From Enoplolaimus lenunculus (taxonomy: Eukaryota; Nematoda; Enoplea; Enoplida; Thoracostomopsidae): a stretch of DNA of 64,000 nt. The position numbers and the translations under genes were made by a program. The notes beneath the pieces are model-generated. The model saw nothing but the letters and a program-made list of their open reading frames with translations, made no database searches and was not told where the DNA came from. Position 1 is the first letter of the stretch. Each line of letters begins with the position of its first letter. The stretch is taken from the NCBI GenBank assembly GCA_030248215.1, contig JASANG010002571.1, positions 1 to 64,000 on the forward strand, read 5' to 3'. This document shows, one piece after another, positions 39,701 to 42,700 of this stretch.

Positions 39701-42700
39701 TTTATGTCTAATGACGCACAATTTTGACCTCAATTATGTCTAATGACGCACAATTTAGACATCATTTATGGCTAATGACGCACAATTTTGACATCATTTA
39801 TGACAAATGACGCACAATTTTGACATCATTTATGTCTAATGACGCACAATTTTGACCTCAATTATGTCTAATGACGCACAATTTTGACATCATTTATGTC
39901 TAATGACGCACAATTATGACATCATTTATGTCTAATGACGCACAATTTTAACATCAGTTATGACAAATGACGCACAATTTTGACATCATTTATGTCTAAT
40001 GACGCACAATTTAGACATCATTTATGTCTAATGACGCACAATTATGACATCATTTATGTCTAATGACGCACAATTTTAACATCAGTTATGACAAATGACG
40101 CACAATTTTGACATCATTTATGTCTAATGACGCACAATTTAGACATCATTTATGTCTAATGACGCAAAATTATGACATCATTTATGTCTAATGACGCACA
40201 ATTTTAACATCAGTTATGACAAATGACGCACAATTTTGACATCATTTATGTCTAATGACGCACAATTTTGACATCATTTATGTCTAATGACGCACAATTT
40301 TCACATCATTTATGACAAATGACGCACAATTTTAACATCAGTTATGACAAATGACGCACAATTTTGACATCATTTATGTCTAATGACGCACAATTTAGAC
40401 ATCATTTATGTCTAATGACGCACAATTTTGACATCATTTATGTCTAATGACGCACAATTTTGACATCATTTATGACAAATGACGCACAATTTTGACATCA
40501 TTTATGTCTAATGACGCACAATTATGACATCATTTATGTCTAATGACGCACAGTTTTGACATCATTTATGTCTAATGACGCACAATATTGACATCATTAA
40601 CAAAAATAACACAAAAACAAAATGTCAACTTGCTGTCTCTGTCAGCATCTGCAATCAAATCTTGAACCCATTTTTGGTCAGGATTCAGTCCACATTCTTT
40701 GATCACAGCAGTTAATTCTTTGCTCGAAATTCGGCCGTCACCATTTTTGTCAAATTTTCGGAACGCTTCTTGTATATCTTTAAGTTTTACACATTCAATA
40801 CTTAAAAAGCGCACATTTTGGGCCGCCAGCGAAGCGGTATAGATCCCACGGACCATTAAGGACTGGGTCCATTTGTGATTTTTTTAAATCAGAAAATTCA
40901 GCATAATGCAAGGATTTATGTAAAATTCGCCCGGTCTTTACCTTACAAGTTATTAAAATTATAGTTTATATCGATTAACCGTTTTTCAAAGTTTCAACGG
41001 AAGTTGAAAAAATTAAAATATTCACTGTTCAATATTGAATTAAATGTCGACTTGCGTCAAGTTTGCTTCCGGTAAAATACATTAAACATTTTACAAAATA
41101 TTATATTGCTGAACGCACCGGACCGTAGCCAATGGGGTGGCAGAGGGGCTCAACCCTCCTTCTACAAAATTTTGCCCTCTACAAAATTTTCAACCTTGCT
41201 GATAACTCAACGAAACGCCCCTCCGAAAAATTTTTTAGCTCCCCTCTTGCAAGGAGAGCTGGCAGCGGGCCTTTGAACACAGTTTTAATTCTTTGGGAAA
41301 ACTGCAACGCGATTATCCCGGTTGTTGCCAAACCTGCTCCGCAGGGTAAACGGGGGCATAACTCGATGTGCTCCCATCCAAATTAAAGTTTCTACTGTGA
41401 GCATCAATGCAAAATCTATGCGTCCAAAATTTCAAAGACGGTATTCAAATATGAAACATTTGCGTTTAAACGTTTCCTACTTTAGTTGTGCTTGAATTTC
41501 GAGTTATTTAATCCGATTTATGAAACTACACACGAAATAAATTGTCTTAAAATTTCAAGGCTTCGTCGGCTTTCGTAAAGTTTCAAGACATAAATGTCTG
41601 GTATTTCAGACATTAATAGCCTTAAATAGCTCAGAGATTAGTATATGAAATTGTTAAAACATTAATGTCATATTGAAAAAATTACTGTTTCCCATTTATA
41701 AGACATAAATTTCTTCCTTTCAAAATATATATTCAAAAGTTTATTTTCTGATTTATGTGAAAAAAATTTTTTAAGAAACAAAAGTTTTAAATTCAATACA
41801 TATATCTGAAGTCCGTATTAAGACATAATTGCCTTAAATTTGAGACAATATTACTTGAGTATAAAACAATTTATTTTGTGTGTATTTTCACATTACAGAT
41901 CAGTCCTGTAACTCAAGTTAAAAGTATGAAAAACTCAAGAAATAATGAAAATATATAAGCAACGCTTCAATTGGCCATATACCGAACTTACTTTGCAACT
42001 CGTTGTCGCTTATGCCGCCCTGAAATTTAAAACAAATTTAAAATTATAAACACATTCTTAAATTCATTTTAAACCTAAGCTCACAGCTAAATCTCTAAAT
42101 CAAGAAATATTACATTTATTTATTTTAAATTTTGAAACCGTGCCATTTGAATGTTTCAAATTTAAAAAATAAATGTAATTTTTTAGACCTTTATCCCTTT
42201 CACTCATAGAGTATACTATGAGCAACTAAATACAATAATGTACGAGCAATACACACACTGTGAGCAGTTTAACATTTATAACATACGTGCGCAGTGCAAA
42301 ATCTCCATAAGACGTGAGAACCTACTCGGGCTCGAGCGTCAAGCTCCTACAGCTCAGTGGTCATCGTAAACGCCTCCCACCCGTGAGACTGTGTATGGAA
42401 TCTTACCTTGAAATTACATCTTATTTGAAATTGAAAACATTCATGGGAGAAAGGGTTAACTTTAGGCTTTTAGGCTTAAAATACAATTAAAGATATATCG
42501 ATAATTTTACCGGTCATAACTGTATTGTCCCGGTTCTGAGCTGTTGATGGCATTAGTGGGTTTCCATTCCACACGCGAAAATTTTTTAAAGCGATTTAAA
42601 TTTTACACGTACGGTAACACATTAATATGTAGCAACTCCTATATGTTTTCTATTCTGAAAAAATTTGCTGTCCCTTGTTTTTCAGAAACGTCCTGGTTAT

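Noticed and set aside
39380-40600. CRISPR-like array
   Set aside because: Units are contiguous with no unique spacers, in a eukaryotic intron.
40778-40856. Met codon upstream of the first EF-hand (MVRGIYTASLAAQNVRF) as the gene start
   Set aside because: Splicing from 41992-42019 gives LQNIQEAF, matching modules 2 and 3 in position and phase, and a better start lies at 44137.
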